Shown in pieces: positions 24,885 to 38,246 of a stretch of 64,000 nucleotides of DNA (position 1 is its first letter; each line of letters begins with the position of its first letter). The stretch comes from Nymphaea colorata. Lineage: Eukaryota; Streptophyta; Magnoliopsida; Nymphaeales; Nymphaeaceae. Both the position numbers and the translations under genes were made by a program. The stretch is from the NCBI RefSeq assembly GCF_008831285.2, contig NC_045140.1, forward strand, positions 14,175,696 to 14,239,695, in the 5' to 3' direction. The notes below the pieces were generated by a model. The model ran no database searches. It saw only the letters and a program-made list of their open reading frames with translations, and had not been told where the DNA came from.

Positions 24885-27800
24885 GTATGGCTTGATGTGG
24901 ACTGAACAGCTTATCTCATCTTCTGTCACCTCCTAAGAGTAATTTTGGTTGTCACATTCTCTCATGTCCTTTCTGTATTATATGTCCCTGTTCTTCAAAT
25001 ATTTAAGCTGTGGAGACGTGGACTTTCTTCTGCCCATTCAAGTAATGCTTGGCCTAATTTTTGTTGTATAGAATAATGCCACTAAGAGTGGGAAAAAAAA
25101 AAGAAAGCAGGATCTTACATATTTTTCTTGCTTATGAAGTATTTGCTTCCTCTCATATTTTTTTCATCTCTTTCCAAGTTACCCAGAGGATTAAGGTCTG
25201 ACACCAGTTTTTGAATACTAATGAACTGAATAAGTATCTCAGAAATTTCATGGCATTCTGGTGTTGGAAGGCCAAGATCTATCAGATTAGACTTTTTCAT
25301 TGTCCGGTTCATGGGCACGGTAATCCATCGGATGGTCCATGATGCACAGCCATGTTTGGACGACAAACCTTGGGGAAATTTAGCCCAACTAGTGCTGTTT
25401 TAATAACAATGAGATTAATTAATTTGCGTCCTCTTCGCGCTGCATGCATCTTTGGCCACCATATTATCTGGGAAATTAGAAGTCATAGCTTCACGCCTGG
25501 ACCACCCGAATTGAATTTTAATTTTACTGGTAACCTCTACGTTTCTGTGAGGTAAAGGCGAAGGCAGGTGTCAGCATTGTGTGGGCAATCGCTCACACAT
25601 ACCAACAAACAATGCTTATTTACATATCGATTCTTTAGAATAATTTTCTCATTTACATATTGATACCTTTTAAAAATTTAAATTTTATAATTAATGCCTC
25701 TTAGACAAAATTTTTTAACTCGACCTATGCTGTGAGGTCTAACCAAGATTCTGAGCAAAGTCACCTGAATGACTTGATTTCAAAGTGTCTACTAACTGAT
25801 GAGCAGTTTATTCACTATCGAAACTCATTGTGTGGGCGCATATCTCTCATTTTTTAATATCAGAAGAAAAGCAAAAGCTAAAAACACTACACGGTTAAAG
25901 CATAAAGTAAACTGTTCGTGAGACTATTAAAGGATTGGCCTTTTGTTCGTAACTTGTAATGAATCTAAGTTGAATGATCGAAATGAAGTTTCAAGTTCGA
26001 TGTGCACAAGCGGTTGGGTGCCAAAAGGCAATTGGATGACGGTGGTGTCGGTGCACTGCTCAAACGAAGCATGGAATTTGCTTTTTTTTTCTTAACCTAA
26101 CAATACACCTCCCAACAAACTACCAAATTTGAAAAACTTGGAAGCTAAAAGCCATAATCTTTTTTCCATGGAAGTGCAAACAAACAGGCCTTGAAAGGAG
26201 TACTCTTTGTAAAACAGCTTCTACTTAGACAAAAATAAGAACTTTTTTTTACTTCCGCTCAGGGACATATTTCGAAGAGGAGAGTGGACGTTATGTTCCT
26301 ATATCATAAATGGGTGGGTCTTGCATGCAAGTTGAAGCACATTAAGATCTCGCCCACTTGGTACTGATGCAGTTCTGAACCTTGTGGGCAGCTATTGGCT
26401 CTCACCCCTGCAGACAGTGAGATTAATCCTCCCACTCATTGGAAAGCAATAGCAAGCACCATAGATCCATTTGAGGTATACATGAAAGTTGCAACCGGAA
26501 TCCGACTTTCCAAGCAATGCAAATCCGTAAGGAGAAGGTCTCCCCACCGACTTTCCAAGGACAACAATTTGAACCCAATATTAGACCCGGTTCCCCTCGA
26601 TAGTAAGACTTTTACGACACTCTTGTTAATGGTAGCCCCAAGATTATATCAAGCTTTCCTTCATCTGTTGCATTTGTGGCGCACTTTCGATACGATAAAA
26701 TACCAAAAAGGAAATTTTCTTAACATGAATTTGCATGAATAAGAGGATTAATCTCACCACCCGACCAAAAGCCGAAGCCACCTTCCCTTCCTCTTGTTCT
26801 CAAGGTCTAGAGTTGTTTGGTACCAGAAAGTAAGATCTTCAAATGCTTTAACTTGCAAGTATCGTTTGTGATGTGTTCCTCAAGGCAGATAACTTGAATT
26901 TCCCTCAAAAACCTCCGATCTGAAGTTCGATGGGCTCCGTTTAACAAAAGTAGCCTCACTATTTGACACCTTATTTGTGCATCATAGTAAGTCTTTGATC
27001 TTGAAAATTTTAGATCGAATAGCAATAAAAATTACCAAACCAAAAGGAAGTTCACTCATACAAAGTGACATTTTTGAAAGCTACTTTGCACGTCCATTTA
27101 TGAACCATTTGGGATGGCTAAACACTAAAGTTAATGCCTATAAGTACTCATATTCGGTGCCGTTCATACTTTAAAAACCTTTTGATGTCCTTGCAAGTTA
27201 ATGGGAAGTGTTTTTTACTGAAAATCAAGTAGAGTCTGGCCATTGCTTGGCAAACAGAACAATGTATAATTGTTTCTTATGGCCTAAAGATTGGGGCAGA
27301 TTCATGGAATGGTTACAAACTGTTCCATTTGCCAAATGGGCCCAGGATCACTCAGTCGGCAAGATGGCCAACATAAACCAAGTTCACCAATCATCCACAA
27401 ATGCATCCACTAGCAAGGATAGTGGATAAGAACCAGCTGATTGACTTTGGCTCAAGGTTGAAAAATTACCCCATCAATACTATAATCAAACCCGACGGGG
27501 TTACGGCACACAGGTCGACCAATGGCGACGCTTCCCGGGCTTTGACTTTCCGGTGGTGGGAAAGTGCTCCTGCTCCCCCCGACAGTTGTTCGTGTTGTTT
27601 TCCGCTTGCTTCTTGTTCCTCGAACCAGTCAAAAATACACAATTATGTTACTGGCTCATATTCCCATGTCGCTTCCTTTCTTGCAGATCTGCTTCTGATA
27701 TGAGCTAGGTACGTTAAGAGGAGATAATCTCTAAGTTTCTTTATTTTAAACACCAACATAAGGCATAACTTCTTTTTGTTTGAGTTATCAAACTCCACAC

Positions 27801-28008
27801 CAGTAGGACATTCCACGATGGAGTTTCTTGCTAGGGAAGAAGCAAGCCATGGGATAGAAATAGTTCTAGTGGGTGTTTGATCTCTTTTGGACAAGCATCT
27901 GTTCTGAAACCCATCGGTAATTTAATTATGACAAGCTAGCTCAACTGATTCAAGCACCGTGGTTTGACAGTTTCCCTTTTTCAATGTTTACCTAGAGGAA
28001 ACAGCCTT
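24885..28008. other. No gene or repeat boundary recognised
   Basis: About 3 kb of AT-rich DNA. Open frames of 65-115 codons (for example 26,395-26,742 and 27,401-27,703) show no domain and no convincing splice context. No LTR pairs or terminal inverted repeats were seen. Confidence 0.5.
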
Positions 28009-30867
28009 CTACGTACATATGCTCGAGTCTTCAACCAAATGGGACAAGGCACAACCTTTATGTGATGAAAGTGCAGAACTAGGATTAGGGGGTGTCATCA
28101 GGATGGTCTCTGGAACGGGTGACTTTCTTTCCATTGGCTCAACTGGAACCAGCTTTCCACCGACTTGATTGGCAAAGACAAATGTGACCTGCAGGCACAG
28201 GACAAACGATTGCAAACGTGATGCGACATGTTGGTGGTCGACCAGTCTGATAATGTGGTGAAAAGAGAGCGTAATAAACTTCAAAACAAGTAATCATGTG
28301 AATAACTAGAAAAGATGCATGAATATAGCATCTCAGGAAAGGGACGCTATTGTTAGGGGAGAACAGATATTAAACATTGTCAACATAAATTACTAGAAAT
28401 ATCTGCTGAAAGATTTCCTTGTACAGCTAGTGCCTTGACGTTGACTATTGAATCAGAAAAAGAATTGAACATGAGACCAAGCAAAAGGAACAGCAGATAC
28501 AGGTAGTAGCTGAAACTGGATTATCAAAAGAATACCTAGAAGCAAGTTTAAGGGTGAATGGCATAAAATCAGCTGTCTTAGTGAGATAATAGAGAATCTG
28601 GCTAAGAATAATTCATATACAGAAACCAACACAACAAACTTATGCCCATGGAGATAGGTAAAAAAAATGGTGATTTGCTAGCAAATACAACTAGTTAGAA
28701 AGAACAACAAAAATTAACTAGCGGCAGCATGCCATAGCACATCAGACTAAATAAAAGCAGCTCAATTATTACACTACTTGATGGAAAAAAGGGTTCGTTG
28801 TTCTTCATTTAACAGATTCCATGGTAAAGGATGGAGAGATTGCTAGAATTCCCTCACAAAATATCAATGCTGAATAACTATAATAATGATGGCAATGTCA
28901 GAAAGCCACTTAATTATCAGCATTGTCTCCCTAAATGAGAACCCTGGACATATCAAAAGCTGTAGGGAGCATCACCTGGAATATGGTGATATCATTAACA
29001 GGGTCCTTAAATAAATATGTTTTTCATGAAAAACCCCTCACAAGCAAACAAACTTTTTTCCAAAACATTACACAATCCTACAACACAATAGACGAAATTA
29101 TAGTGACTCAATACATGAATGTCGAGTTGCACGATTGACAGAATAGGAACCATCATGTAATGGCATAACATAGACAATGAACTCGAGCAAGTTATGGTGC
29201 CATATTGTGATATACCATAAGTGAACCTGGAATGCATCATTGTCCCATCACAATGAGACTGAGTGACTTGCAATGGGTTTCACATTTTAGTTCTTGATCG
29301 ATGAACTGCTAGATGAAGCACAATGGCAATAAGCTCTCAACAGTGAGAAATGGAAGCTGCCAGAACAACAGCATGTGACTTCCTGGTAGTCGACAAGGCA
29401 GAGAAACCACAGCTGAAACCTAAACATGCCACTGAACTAGATAGTACCAACCATATTTTTCACGAAATTAGGAGTTACCAAGAGTAGAAGAATAGTTCTT
29501 CATGTTTCATTTTCCAAATAGTTCACAAATCAGTATTGCAGAAAACATTAAGACTTACGACTGGAAAATACAAGATACATCAACTTCACATGAATTTCCT
29601 TCCTTTTTGTTGCATCAATGGCAAGGTACACCATCTTGCGCCACTAGTATTAGAAGGAGTATCTACACAATATTGTCCTCCTTGGCATGTGTTAAACCTC
29701 TCGTAATTCTCTATACCAGTTTATGAATTCATCCATGCTAGTTGATCTAAATTGAAATTGGTCAGATAATAAGACTTGAAGAATAGTTTATTTGATGAAA
29801 ACAAGTTCTAGTAAATTGTTTTTCCCAAAAAGGACTTACTACAGAAAAGGAAAGAGGAGGGGCCACAATTGAAATTAGGAATGCATGTTCCAAAAACCAA
29901 TTAGGGAACTAAGTTTCCTAAACAAACTAAGAATCTAGATTTCCAAAACAGTCAAGAAATTAGGTTACAAGGAAAAATGGGAAAGAAGGTGGGACATTCG
30001 TCCCACCTTTAAAAAGGGACAAGGAGGAGCAGTGAACTCTATTTAGAATACCATCCCAGAGAATGAGAGAGAGAGAGAGAAAAAAAATTGAAAATTTTAT
30101 GCACCTATCCCTCTTCAACTCCTTCAACTTTTTCCCATACCTGAATTGTGTAGGCATTTGAAAAAGATAGATATCCAGTCCAATGGAAAAAAAGAACGTA
30201 TGTTGTATTTCCCTTGGTCCCTGTTTTAGCAGCTCAGTTCACATTTCAAAAGACAAATAGATAACAGCAAGTGTTTGCCTTTAGGTATCGAGTGGTTGAA
30301 GTAATGTAGAAAGCATCAAATAACATAATGTGCTTGACCATCTACCAAAAGCATATTTCCCTTAGACAACAACAATCCTGTGTTCACTGCATAGAAGTTC
30401 TTAATTTAATGTCAGCATGAAACAACTGATCTTGTTCTTCAATTGAAGTATGCATGACAGCAAGAATTGATTTAAATCAAACAAGAATGTTAAGATAGTC
30501 AAGCTTTTCAGGAAATTGTCAATAATGACAAGTACAACTATGGTAGAATGTCAGAAAGAACGCAACAAGTGAACGGCGAGATAAAGAATAGCTTATGGAG
30601 TCCACTTTTTGTCTGCATTAAATGAAAACACTGCCTGCAGCACTAGGTTGACAAGAATTGAATGTCTTTAATTTAGATAAGAATGATTCCTATAAAATCT
30701 GGCAAGCAAAGCAAGGAAAAAAAGAAAAAAAAGGCAAAACTAGAAAAAGAATGAAACCCAAAAGGTACCTCTTCACCAGCTGAAGCTTGAAGAATCAGGT
30801 CAGGAACAGTAGTTGAAGAGGAATGATGCCCCCCGCTTGCTAAGTCCTCCTCAAGAGGTCTTCCCAG
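28009..30867 (-). CDS. Two unidentified minus-strand exons, possibly the end of one gene
   Basis: Exon 30,867-30,769 (acceptor TTTCCAG, donor GAG|GTACC) is 33 codons, including LGRPLEEDLASGGHHSSSTT and VPDLILQASAGEE. Exon 28,188-28,009 (acceptor CCTGCAG) is 59 codons ending in TAG, including VTFVFANQVGGKLVPVEPME and ETILMTPPNPSSAL. Both boundaries are phase 0, so the two can be spliced in frame across a 2.6-kb intron. Polar, Ser/Pro-rich content suggests a C-terminal tail. No family recognised, and upstream exons were not found before block E at 31.4 kb. They may be captured fragments like their neighbours. Confidence 0.4.
28189..30768. other. Intron-like DNA, no other feature
   Basis: Includes a (GA)n tract at about 30,066-30,080. 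No repeat copies of the blocks described elsewhere were recognised. Confidence 0.5.
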
Positions 30868-31463
30868 CTGGAAAGAAAGGATTACAAGAAACAGAATTAG
30901 AACAACTATCCTAGGAGCAAGAAAATTTAATTAAAAAAACTATCAAATATGACCCACTTGCTTCTCTGAATTTTTCCAACTTTTCAAGCATCCAGCAATC
31001 TTTGCAAATCCACCAATATCAACATCCTACTGATCAGTGTGACATTCATCTTCTGCCACCCTTCTTTCAAATACATACTCTTTCAGACTTTTCATGCCAT
31101 CTTCGACTTGCATATAGTTGGCATTGCAGCGTGCGCAGTTCATATTTTCATGAATTTCCGACCTGTAGAAAGAGAAACATAAGATATGATATTTCATCTG
31201 GCAACATAGATTCAGCTAAAATCAGCCTCAGTTTAACAGTTTTACTGCCTCTCTTTTATACCAACATAATGTTCCCCACTTTCTCTATTAAGTGGAACTG
31301 CCTAGGCCTTAACTAGGTGCCACCTAGTCCCCGCCTAAGCCTCTTCATGGGATCTGCTACCTAAGTCTGCCTTGCGCTTTTAACTGTATAGATTTATATG
31401 CAAAAATAGGTTCAGCATGATTTTTTGGGCGCCCCTTCTTTTCCCGCTTCACCTTGCAACTAG

Positions 31464-32708
31464 TGCAACTTCAACGAATAGAACCTTTCAAAAATGTCAC
31501 AGTTCAAAATCGAGTACAAAATTGGCTGGTCCTTTTGAAAAGGGATAAGAGGTTTTCTATGACAGGCTCAATCCTAAGACTGGGTTATGTTGAAGACACT
31601 CGGTTAAGATGGAATAATGGGCCAACCATAATAATTTATCCCAAATGATATTTGAGACAAAGAAAATGAAATTCGTCACACTCAACAGGAGTTGACTAGG
31701 TTTGAGGAGTTTCATCTGTCCCATGAATGGACTAATGGTTTGGTAATGGAATGACCAACATCTTTCAAAGCCAAAGGAGATAATAGGCAATGAAATGACT
31801 TTCAAGACCAAAGGAGATTGGTTAGTTCCTCCTATGACTAGAGATGTCAAGTTTTTACTTTGAAATAATTCAAAAACGATCAATTTTACTAACAAGCATG
31901 AGTGCTCGTGTTGTGCAAATAATATGGCCATCATTTACACATAGTACCGTACCAGCATTAGGATTCATTTCGCGTCAATGCCGTCAAATCTCCAGAAGGG
32001 ATGCCTTTCAATTTCCAAAATATGAACATAAAGGAATCATCCTTAGCATGTTAGGTAATAAAAAATAGAAGAAGATATTGACCCTAGAATCGCACATCTA
32101 CCAAAGATTGTCACATTCAATTCCTCTTATTTTCTTTTCTTTCATTCTCTTGCATTCAGCTTTTGTCTTTCGATTTTCTTTTTCTTTGATTTTTTTTTAG
32201 GCCGACCTTCACCTTTTGGTGGTTGTGTGTAGCTTTGTCGCGTATCCAACCCGCTTCACCTTGCGGGTTTTCAACGAGCCAAAGGTTCATAAGTCGTTAT
32301 CTTCGCGGTATAGACATAAATCACCTATATGTCTACCCGGTACTCTTGATTCTTGACCCAGAGGAACGGTTACACAAGCCCCGAGCCCATCTCTCAACTC
32401 TCATTTTGCTATCTTTCAAGATCTTACAAAGCATTTTGGTTTCTCTCTCGGGATATTTTCTTGCTAAATCCTTGCAAATGCTTGATTACCAGAGTCAATA
32501 GCATTTCCTAGTCTTGACTTTCTCAACTTCACGTTTCCTTACTGCTCATATCCAGGATCTTTTCAATTTTCCTCTTCCATTGTTTGGCGACAAAAACTTG
32601 AAATTTTATTCTTCTACTCAAGGAGGTACTAAATATAAATTAAAGCCACATCATGGTGTGAGAAGACACTTTTAAAATGTTCTCAAGCAAAACTGAAAAT
32701 TATCACTT
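31464..32708 (+). repeat. Block E, copy 1 of the 31-54 kb mosaic
   Basis: A roughly 1.25-kb mostly non-coding repeat that recurs at 36,898-38,246, partly at 39,058-39,475, 49,316-50,001 and 53,705-54,405, and reversed at 20,541-20,995. Landmarks are CGAATAGAACCTTTCAAAAA, GACAGGCTCAATCCTAAGAC, GTCAAGTTTTTACTTTGAAA, CGCTTCACCTTGCGGGTTTT and CAAGCCCCGAGCCCATCTCT. Copies at 37, 49 and 54 kb are closely similar; the reversed one is older. The minus strand has short open frames but all are broken by stops in one copy or another. It joins the PPR-bearing block directly at about 32,710, without the 430-base segment seen after copy 2. Confidence 0.85.
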
Positions 32709-33879
32709 TCTTCAAGTCATAAAATCACACCTAAAAAAAAATCAAAACAATTGAGCAAGGAAAATTACAATCCTTTACGCCAGTGCCGTGTGAGGTTAAT
32801 GAGAAAGATTCAAAAATCCAAAAAAAGTTTATGAATGCTAAATAATGTGGCAATTCCAACCTAAGTGGCTCAACTGAAAACTGGTTTCCATTTAATACAT
32901 ATCAAAGAACACATTCTTTAACAATAGATTTCCAAAATTGCATAGTAGTTCTAAAGATATAATTGAGACAATGACAATAACATGATTTTTGAGATGCATA
33001 CATTGCATTACTTTGTTCCTTGAAATCATCATCTGAGGTTTCCCACACTAGCCGACCCAACTACTCCCCTCCGTTCCATATCCAAAACTGGTTCAACAAC
33101 ATCGTCCATCTTACCTTCTCTCCAATAGGCAGTCACAAGAACTGAGAAGTTAAAGGAAGAACACATACTTTAGCCTTAAGTAATATCTATGAAATGCATT
33201 TCCAAAAAGTAAAGATGACGTCACCTTTATATGTGTGAGAATTTGGAAAAAGTCCTCTTTTCCTCATTTTTCCAAAAAACTTGTGAACAAGCTCATATTT
33301 TCCTGCTTTTAACATCACCTTCCTAAGGAGGAATTTTATAAATAGCATGTAAAGTGAATCTCAGGGTAGAAGCAAATCACTAATAAGAAGCACGAAGCAA
33401 AAATACATCTCATGAAGTACATATGCATCACAACCATATTGCTCTCATCTTCATGAAACCAGCAAAGTGATATCCGCATGTTTTCTAGACTGATTTGTTG
33501 GGTAGAAGAGGAACTTCATATGCTCTCCTATAGATGTAGGGAAGATCAAACTATCAAATTCAAAAATTAAATACAAATCATCTGTTCCACTCTGTCCCCA
33601 CCAGTCTAATCACTCCTTCCTCGCACCTTTTGCTAAATAAATCAAGAATTCAAGCAAAAAAAATAAAACAGTTTATTAGAACATAAACACATCCTAAAAA
33701 CGAAGAAGTGAACCTATATTTACTAAGTTGAACCCTTACCGACTATAAGATACAAAATTTCACTAAAAAAAAAAACAACAACAAAGCAAACCTTTCCACC
33801 AATGTCGTGTGAGGTTAATTACTAAAGATCCAAAATTCTATAAAAAATGAAGACTGGTGAAAATTCTATGGACAACACT
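32709..33879 (-). pseudogene. PPR-protein gene fragment, copy 1
   Basis: PPR proteins bind organellar RNA through tandem 35-residue repeats. On the minus strand, about 33,323-33,225 encodes KYELVHKFFGKMRKRGLAPN followed by SHTYK and a G|GTGACG donor. About 33,141-33,037 follows a CTTCTCAG acceptor and encodes VLVTAYWREGKMDDVVEPVL then DMERRGVVGSAS, after which the usual continuation is lost and a TGA follows. The two pieces join in phase across an 83-base intron. Together they cover about two PPR motifs (P-class spacing) of a protein that would be several hundred residues. The same block recurs at 38,676-39,057 (partial) and at 39,877-39,999 plus 45,246-46,269, where the copia element splits it. 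Clearly a fragment. Confidence 0.75.
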
Positions 33880-33946
33880 TGTGCCATCTAGGTCTTTGCT
33901 GTGTCAGGTCAAGAACATGTAGATCCTCCGCAGACATGCCAGTTGG
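33880..33946 (-). pseudogene. Isolated BSL Kelch exon piece
   Basis: Encodes LSAEDLHVLDLT and RPRWH on the minus strand, the same partial exon as at 35,773-35,840. Here it is separated from the other BSL exons and lies next to the PPR block. The sequence after it to about 34,160 matches 50,970-51,180, so this junction is part of the tandem organisation. Confidence 0.8.
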
Positions 33947-34528
33947 AAAAGAAATAAAATAATAAATAAATAAATAGGTAAGGTGAGAAACAGCGAACAC
34001 CACAACTAAGAAAGAGGCCAAAACGAGGAGTTCTGCTTTCCTCATTCAACAATGGGACAAAATGAAAAATCTAACGAAAGAGAATTAACAGAACAAAATG
34101 CTATTAACCAAGAATAAGAAAAGATTTGTGCGAAGAAGAGAAGAAGCATGACATTTTTACCCCCTAAAAGCAATAGAAGAGGCAAACCATATTAAGTGCA
34201 TAGTTCAAACACTTTTGAAAAGATAATCCAAAACAAAAAAATTGAACATGCCTCACAGTAACAGAACCTATTCCGATGCCCATAATTTAGAATGATAAAA
34301 GAAGGAATGTTGAACATGCCTCACATTAAGAAATTAACAGAACAGATGCCCATAATCTAGAATGTAAACAAAGTGGAAAAGAGCACCAAGTTCTTGTTCG
34401 CCATAGGTATACAAATCATACAACTGCAAGGCACGTAAAAGTTGACTGTCTTGCTTAATTACTTCAGTGAAAATCTGGACACTCTTGTACTAGTGCCTTA
34501 ACCTGAACAAGCTTTTTGTATTCTATAC

Positions 34529-35238
34529 CTTTTCAGTCGAATGGAGTGCACCACTAATAATTGTTGCCTCATCATGTGTCAGTTCCCCACCTTTACCAAC
34601 CTGTGGGATTGCAACAAACAGAGAAGTAATAGATAGATTAACTAATGCAGACGTGGAGAAAAATATCACTGTTTACACCACAGGAGGTTTAGCAGAGAAA
34701 GAGTTCTTAAATAAAGAAAGAATACCTCTTTGCTATGGATAGAAATGAGAGCTTTCAGTTGTGCACGCCACCTGAAAAGTGCAGACTCATTCTGTCCAAG
34801 CAGAAAGTCCAGGATCTACAAAAACAGAGAATCACTATGCAAACTAGAGAATATGTTGTAGCATGCAGCTGCAGGCCTCCCGAAGTATTTCTCATCTTGA
34901 CAAACCCAGATATCGTTTCCATGTGGCTTTCCTTTTTAAAGTTAAAACTTTCTTAAGAAGCACCGAAGTTCAAAATAATCACAAAACATGTCCATGATTG
35001 TTTAAGAATGCTTTTCAAAATAACAAATGTAAGGATAGGCTTTCCTTCACCAAGAAAAATAGTGTATGTTCAGGAAATCAAAACTGAATTTATCTTTTAC
35101 AGAACAAAACGATTTTTCTTTCTGCATGGGGTCACCTTCCCGATTGGATAGCAAATTATCATCAGAATATGGACAAGCCCTACCAAAATTGGCACCCACA
35201 GCAAGTCCATATCTTGAACAGATGGCCTCTGGAATGAT
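34529..35238 (-). pseudogene. DUF21/CNNM-like membrane protein fragment, copy 1
   Basis: Plant DUF21-CBS proteins are membrane proteins related to CNNM Mg transport factors. Minus-strand exon A (35,238-35,136) encodes QIIPEAICSRYGLAVGANF and, one frame away, HILMIICYPIGK; an extra base near 35,185 breaks the frame. Exon B (34,815-34,726, 30 codons) encodes ILDFLLGQNESALFRWRAQL and KALISIHSKE. Exon C (34,600-34,529, 24 codons) encodes GKGGELTHDEATIISGAL. Acceptors and donors for B and C are intact and phase 0. Compared with the other copies, exon A lacks 12 bases (four codons, IAYP). The transmembrane N-terminus and CBS pair are absent. A gene fragment with introns retained, already frameshifted before duplication. 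Confidence 0.85.
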
Positions 35239-35365
35239 CTGCAAAAGTTTAATGTTGAAATCAGAAATTCACTCATCAACTAAGAGTAGCCTCTACTAAT
35301 AGTAACATAGGAAGAATCTAAGAACTTAAAACCGCTTTTTAATAAGAAAGCAACCAATGACTTAC

Positions 35366-35840
35366 ATGCATGGAGGTGGGCCTTCTCCTTCTGGCTCTAG
35401 TTTACTCCCTTTCCTAGGGCATGGCAGCTGTATCTAAAGCCCAGACATTAGGCAAAGGACGCTCTCACACTTTCCTAATGAATTTAAAAAAAGAAAATCA
35501 GCAAAAGAATTAGCATCGACTCTGTAAACATTTCCAGCCAAAAATATTTAACATGTACAAAGAAAATTATAAGAAGAGATACCATCATTTCCACCAATAG
35601 CCAACAGGAACCGCTGTCCAACTAGAGCCATCACATGGCCATATAGAGGACCTGGGCCAGCACCTTGTACAACCACCCTAGAACACAAGTACAACCATTT
35701 TCATGAGGAAAGGCCTACATCCCAATGAGAATATACGCAGAAAATAAGGAATTACTTAAATTCAACAATCACCTGTGCCATCTAGGTCTTTGCTTTGTCA
35801 GGTCAAGAACATGTAGATCCTCCGCAGACAAGCCAGTTGG
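35366..35840 (-). pseudogene. BSL-type Kelch phosphatase fragment, copy 1 (three exons)
   Basis: BSL proteins (BSU1 family) pair N-terminal Kelch repeats with a Ser/Thr phosphatase in brassinosteroid signalling. Exon K1 (35,840-35,773) encodes TGLSAEDLHVLDLTKQRPRW and starts mid-exon next to an AAAT-rich run. K2 (35,677-35,583) encodes VVVQGAGPGPLYGHVMALVG then QRFLLAIGGND, joining K1 in frame (CAC AG|G GTG). K3 (about 35,474-35,366) encodes RPLPNVWALDTAA, then an in-frame TAG and an indel before the end of the exon. Extra bases (TGTGAGAG) also appear just after the K3 acceptor. Only part of two Kelch motifs remains and no phosphatase domain is present. Same strand as the adjacent DUF21 piece. 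Confidence 0.9.
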
Positions 35841-36897
35841 AAAAGAAATAAAATAATAAATAAATAAATAAATAGGTAAGGTGAGAAACAGCGAACACCA
35901 CAAATAAGAAAGAGGCCAAAACGAGGAGTTCTGCTTTCCTCATTCAACAATGGGACAAAATGAAAAATCTAACGAAAGATAATTAACAGAACAAAATGCT
36001 ATTAACCAAGAATAAGAAAAGATTTGTGCGAAGAAAAGAAGAAGCATGACATTTTTAAAAGGCACGATTCTCACAATTCCAAGTAACTAAATAGCATGTA
36101 CCACAGTTCTCTGGTCATAAAAAGGACAGTCCTTAAAGTTCAAAAAACACTTACATATTAGGCAACAAGAACAAAACTTTTCTAGCACTCCAGAGACAAA
36201 CCGTGGCATATTTTTAAAATGTAGGCTTCCATGTTACCAAGCACTAACCGAGTTGGATAATGAACAAAATAGCTTCGCACATTTTTAGAATGTAGGCTTC
36301 CATGTTAGCAAACACATGATTGTATCATAACCAAGTTAGATGTGAGATGCGAAGTTCTTGTCAAAGATATTCAGTCAACCAACCTACAAACTTAAGCAAT
36401 GTACGATATGCAATTCAAAGACTATCAGAATCTGACACACGAACCCATGAACTTGATGAGATTATATTTACCAAAAGAATCAAGTTCTCTCGGGCTGACA
36501 TTTTCAGGCCTATTTTGCCCGCATGACGCCGAGGGATAGTCGGTCTGCGACACAAGTGAATGCATTGAAAAATGAAAACCGAGCAACTAAGACAACAAAA
36601 CACCTAAACAACCCAGCTGGAAACCATTAAAGCAGAAAATAAGCAAGATTGAACTGCTATAAAATCAAACCAGCAATTGCCCAACTCAACAAACTAAACA
36701 ATCAAACTAAATCAAAATAAGATCCTACTGAAAACAAATCAAGGCAATGACCTTAACCTATCCTGGACATGTGCAATAGCTAACTAAAGGATCTATTCAA
36801 CTAACCTGACACTAACGTGACACAAGAAGAAAGAACCTGACTACTAACCTGGGTCTAACACCATGAAGGACCTAAGGACATAAAACCCAAAACTCAT
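35841..36897. repeat. Non-coding part of the duplicon between BSL pieces and block E
   Basis: Recurs at about 48,275-49,315 and 52,659-53,704, and in part at 7861-8190 (forward) and 16,690-16,810 (reverse). Contains an (AAAT)n run near 35,850-35,875. Short open frames are not conserved between copies. Confidence 0.8.
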
Positions 36898-38246
36898 GCA
36901 ACTTCAACGAATAGAACCTTTCAAAAATGTCACAGTTCAAAATCGACTACAAAATTGACTGGTCCTTTTGAAAAGAGATACGACGTATGACAGGCTCAAT
37001 CCTAAGACTGGGTTATGTTGAAGACACTCGGTTAAGATGGAATAATGGTCCAGCCTTAATAATTTATCCCAAATCATATTTGAGACAAAGAAAATAAAAT
37101 TCGTCACACTCAACAGGAGTTGACTAGGTTTGAGGAGTTTCATCTATCCCATGAATGGACTAATGGTTTGGTAATGGAATGGCCAACATCTTTCAAAGCC
37201 AAAGGGGATAGGCAATGAAATGACTTTCAAGACCAAAGGAGATTGGTTAGTTCCTCCTATGACTAGAGATGTCAAGTTTTTACTTTGAAATAATTCAAAA
37301 ACGATCAATTTAACTAATAAGCATGAGTGCTCGTGTTGTGCAAATAATATGGCCTTCATTTACACATAGTACCGTACAAGCATTAGGATTCATTTCGCGT
37401 CAATGCCGTCAAATCTCTAGAAGGGATGCCTTCCAATTTCCAAAATATGAACATAAAGGAATCATCCTTAGCATGTTAGGTAATCAAAAATAGAAGAAGA
37501 TATTGACCCTAGAATCGCACATCTACCAAAGATTGTCACATTCAATTCCTGCAAGTTCAACCTTCATGCCTTTAATCTCTTGCCATACACCTTTTGCTTT
37601 TTTTTCCTCTTTTTTTCTTTTCTTTCTTTCTCTTGCATTCAGCTTTCGTCTTTCGATCTTCTTTTTCTTTGATTTTTTTTTAGGCCGACCTTCACCTTTG
37701 ACGGAATACCTCACCACCCCAAAGGCTACTACGAAGCTCCACCCCTTTGGTGGTTGTGTATAGCTTTGTCGCGTATCCAAGCCGCTTCACCTTGCGGGTT
37801 TTCAACGAGCCAAAGGTTCATAAGTCGTTATCTTTGCGCTATAGACATAAATCACCTATATGTCTACCCGGTACTCTTGATTACTGACCCAGAGGAACGA
37901 CTACACAAGCCCCGAGCCCATCTCTCAACTCTCATTTTGCTATCTTTCAAGATCTTACAAAGCATTTTGGCTTCTCTCTCAAGATATTTTCCTACTAAAT
38001 CCTTGCAAATGCTTGATTACCAAAGTCAATAACATTTCCTAGTCTTGACTTTCTCAACTTCACGGGATGTTTCCTTACTGCTCATATCCAGGATCTTTTC
38101 AATTTTCCTCTTCCATTGTTTGGCGACAAGAACTTGAAATTTTATTCTTCTACTCAAGGAGGTACTAAGAATAAAACAAAGCCACATCATGGTGTGAGAA
38201 GACACTTTTAAAATGTTTTCAAGCAAAACTAAAAATTATCACTTTC
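36898..38246 (+). repeat. Block E, copy 2
   Basis: Best preserved long copy of block E. Relative to copy 1 it has about 90 extra bases near 37,545-37,620 (a T-rich TTTTTTCCTCTTTTTTTC tract) and near 37,695-37,740. It ends at about 38,246, where an A-rich unit of about 430 bases follows. Confidence 0.85.

Noticed and set aside
31557-31934. Minus-strand frame in block E as a gene
   Set aside because: In the other block E copies the frame is split or altered and no domain is recognisable.
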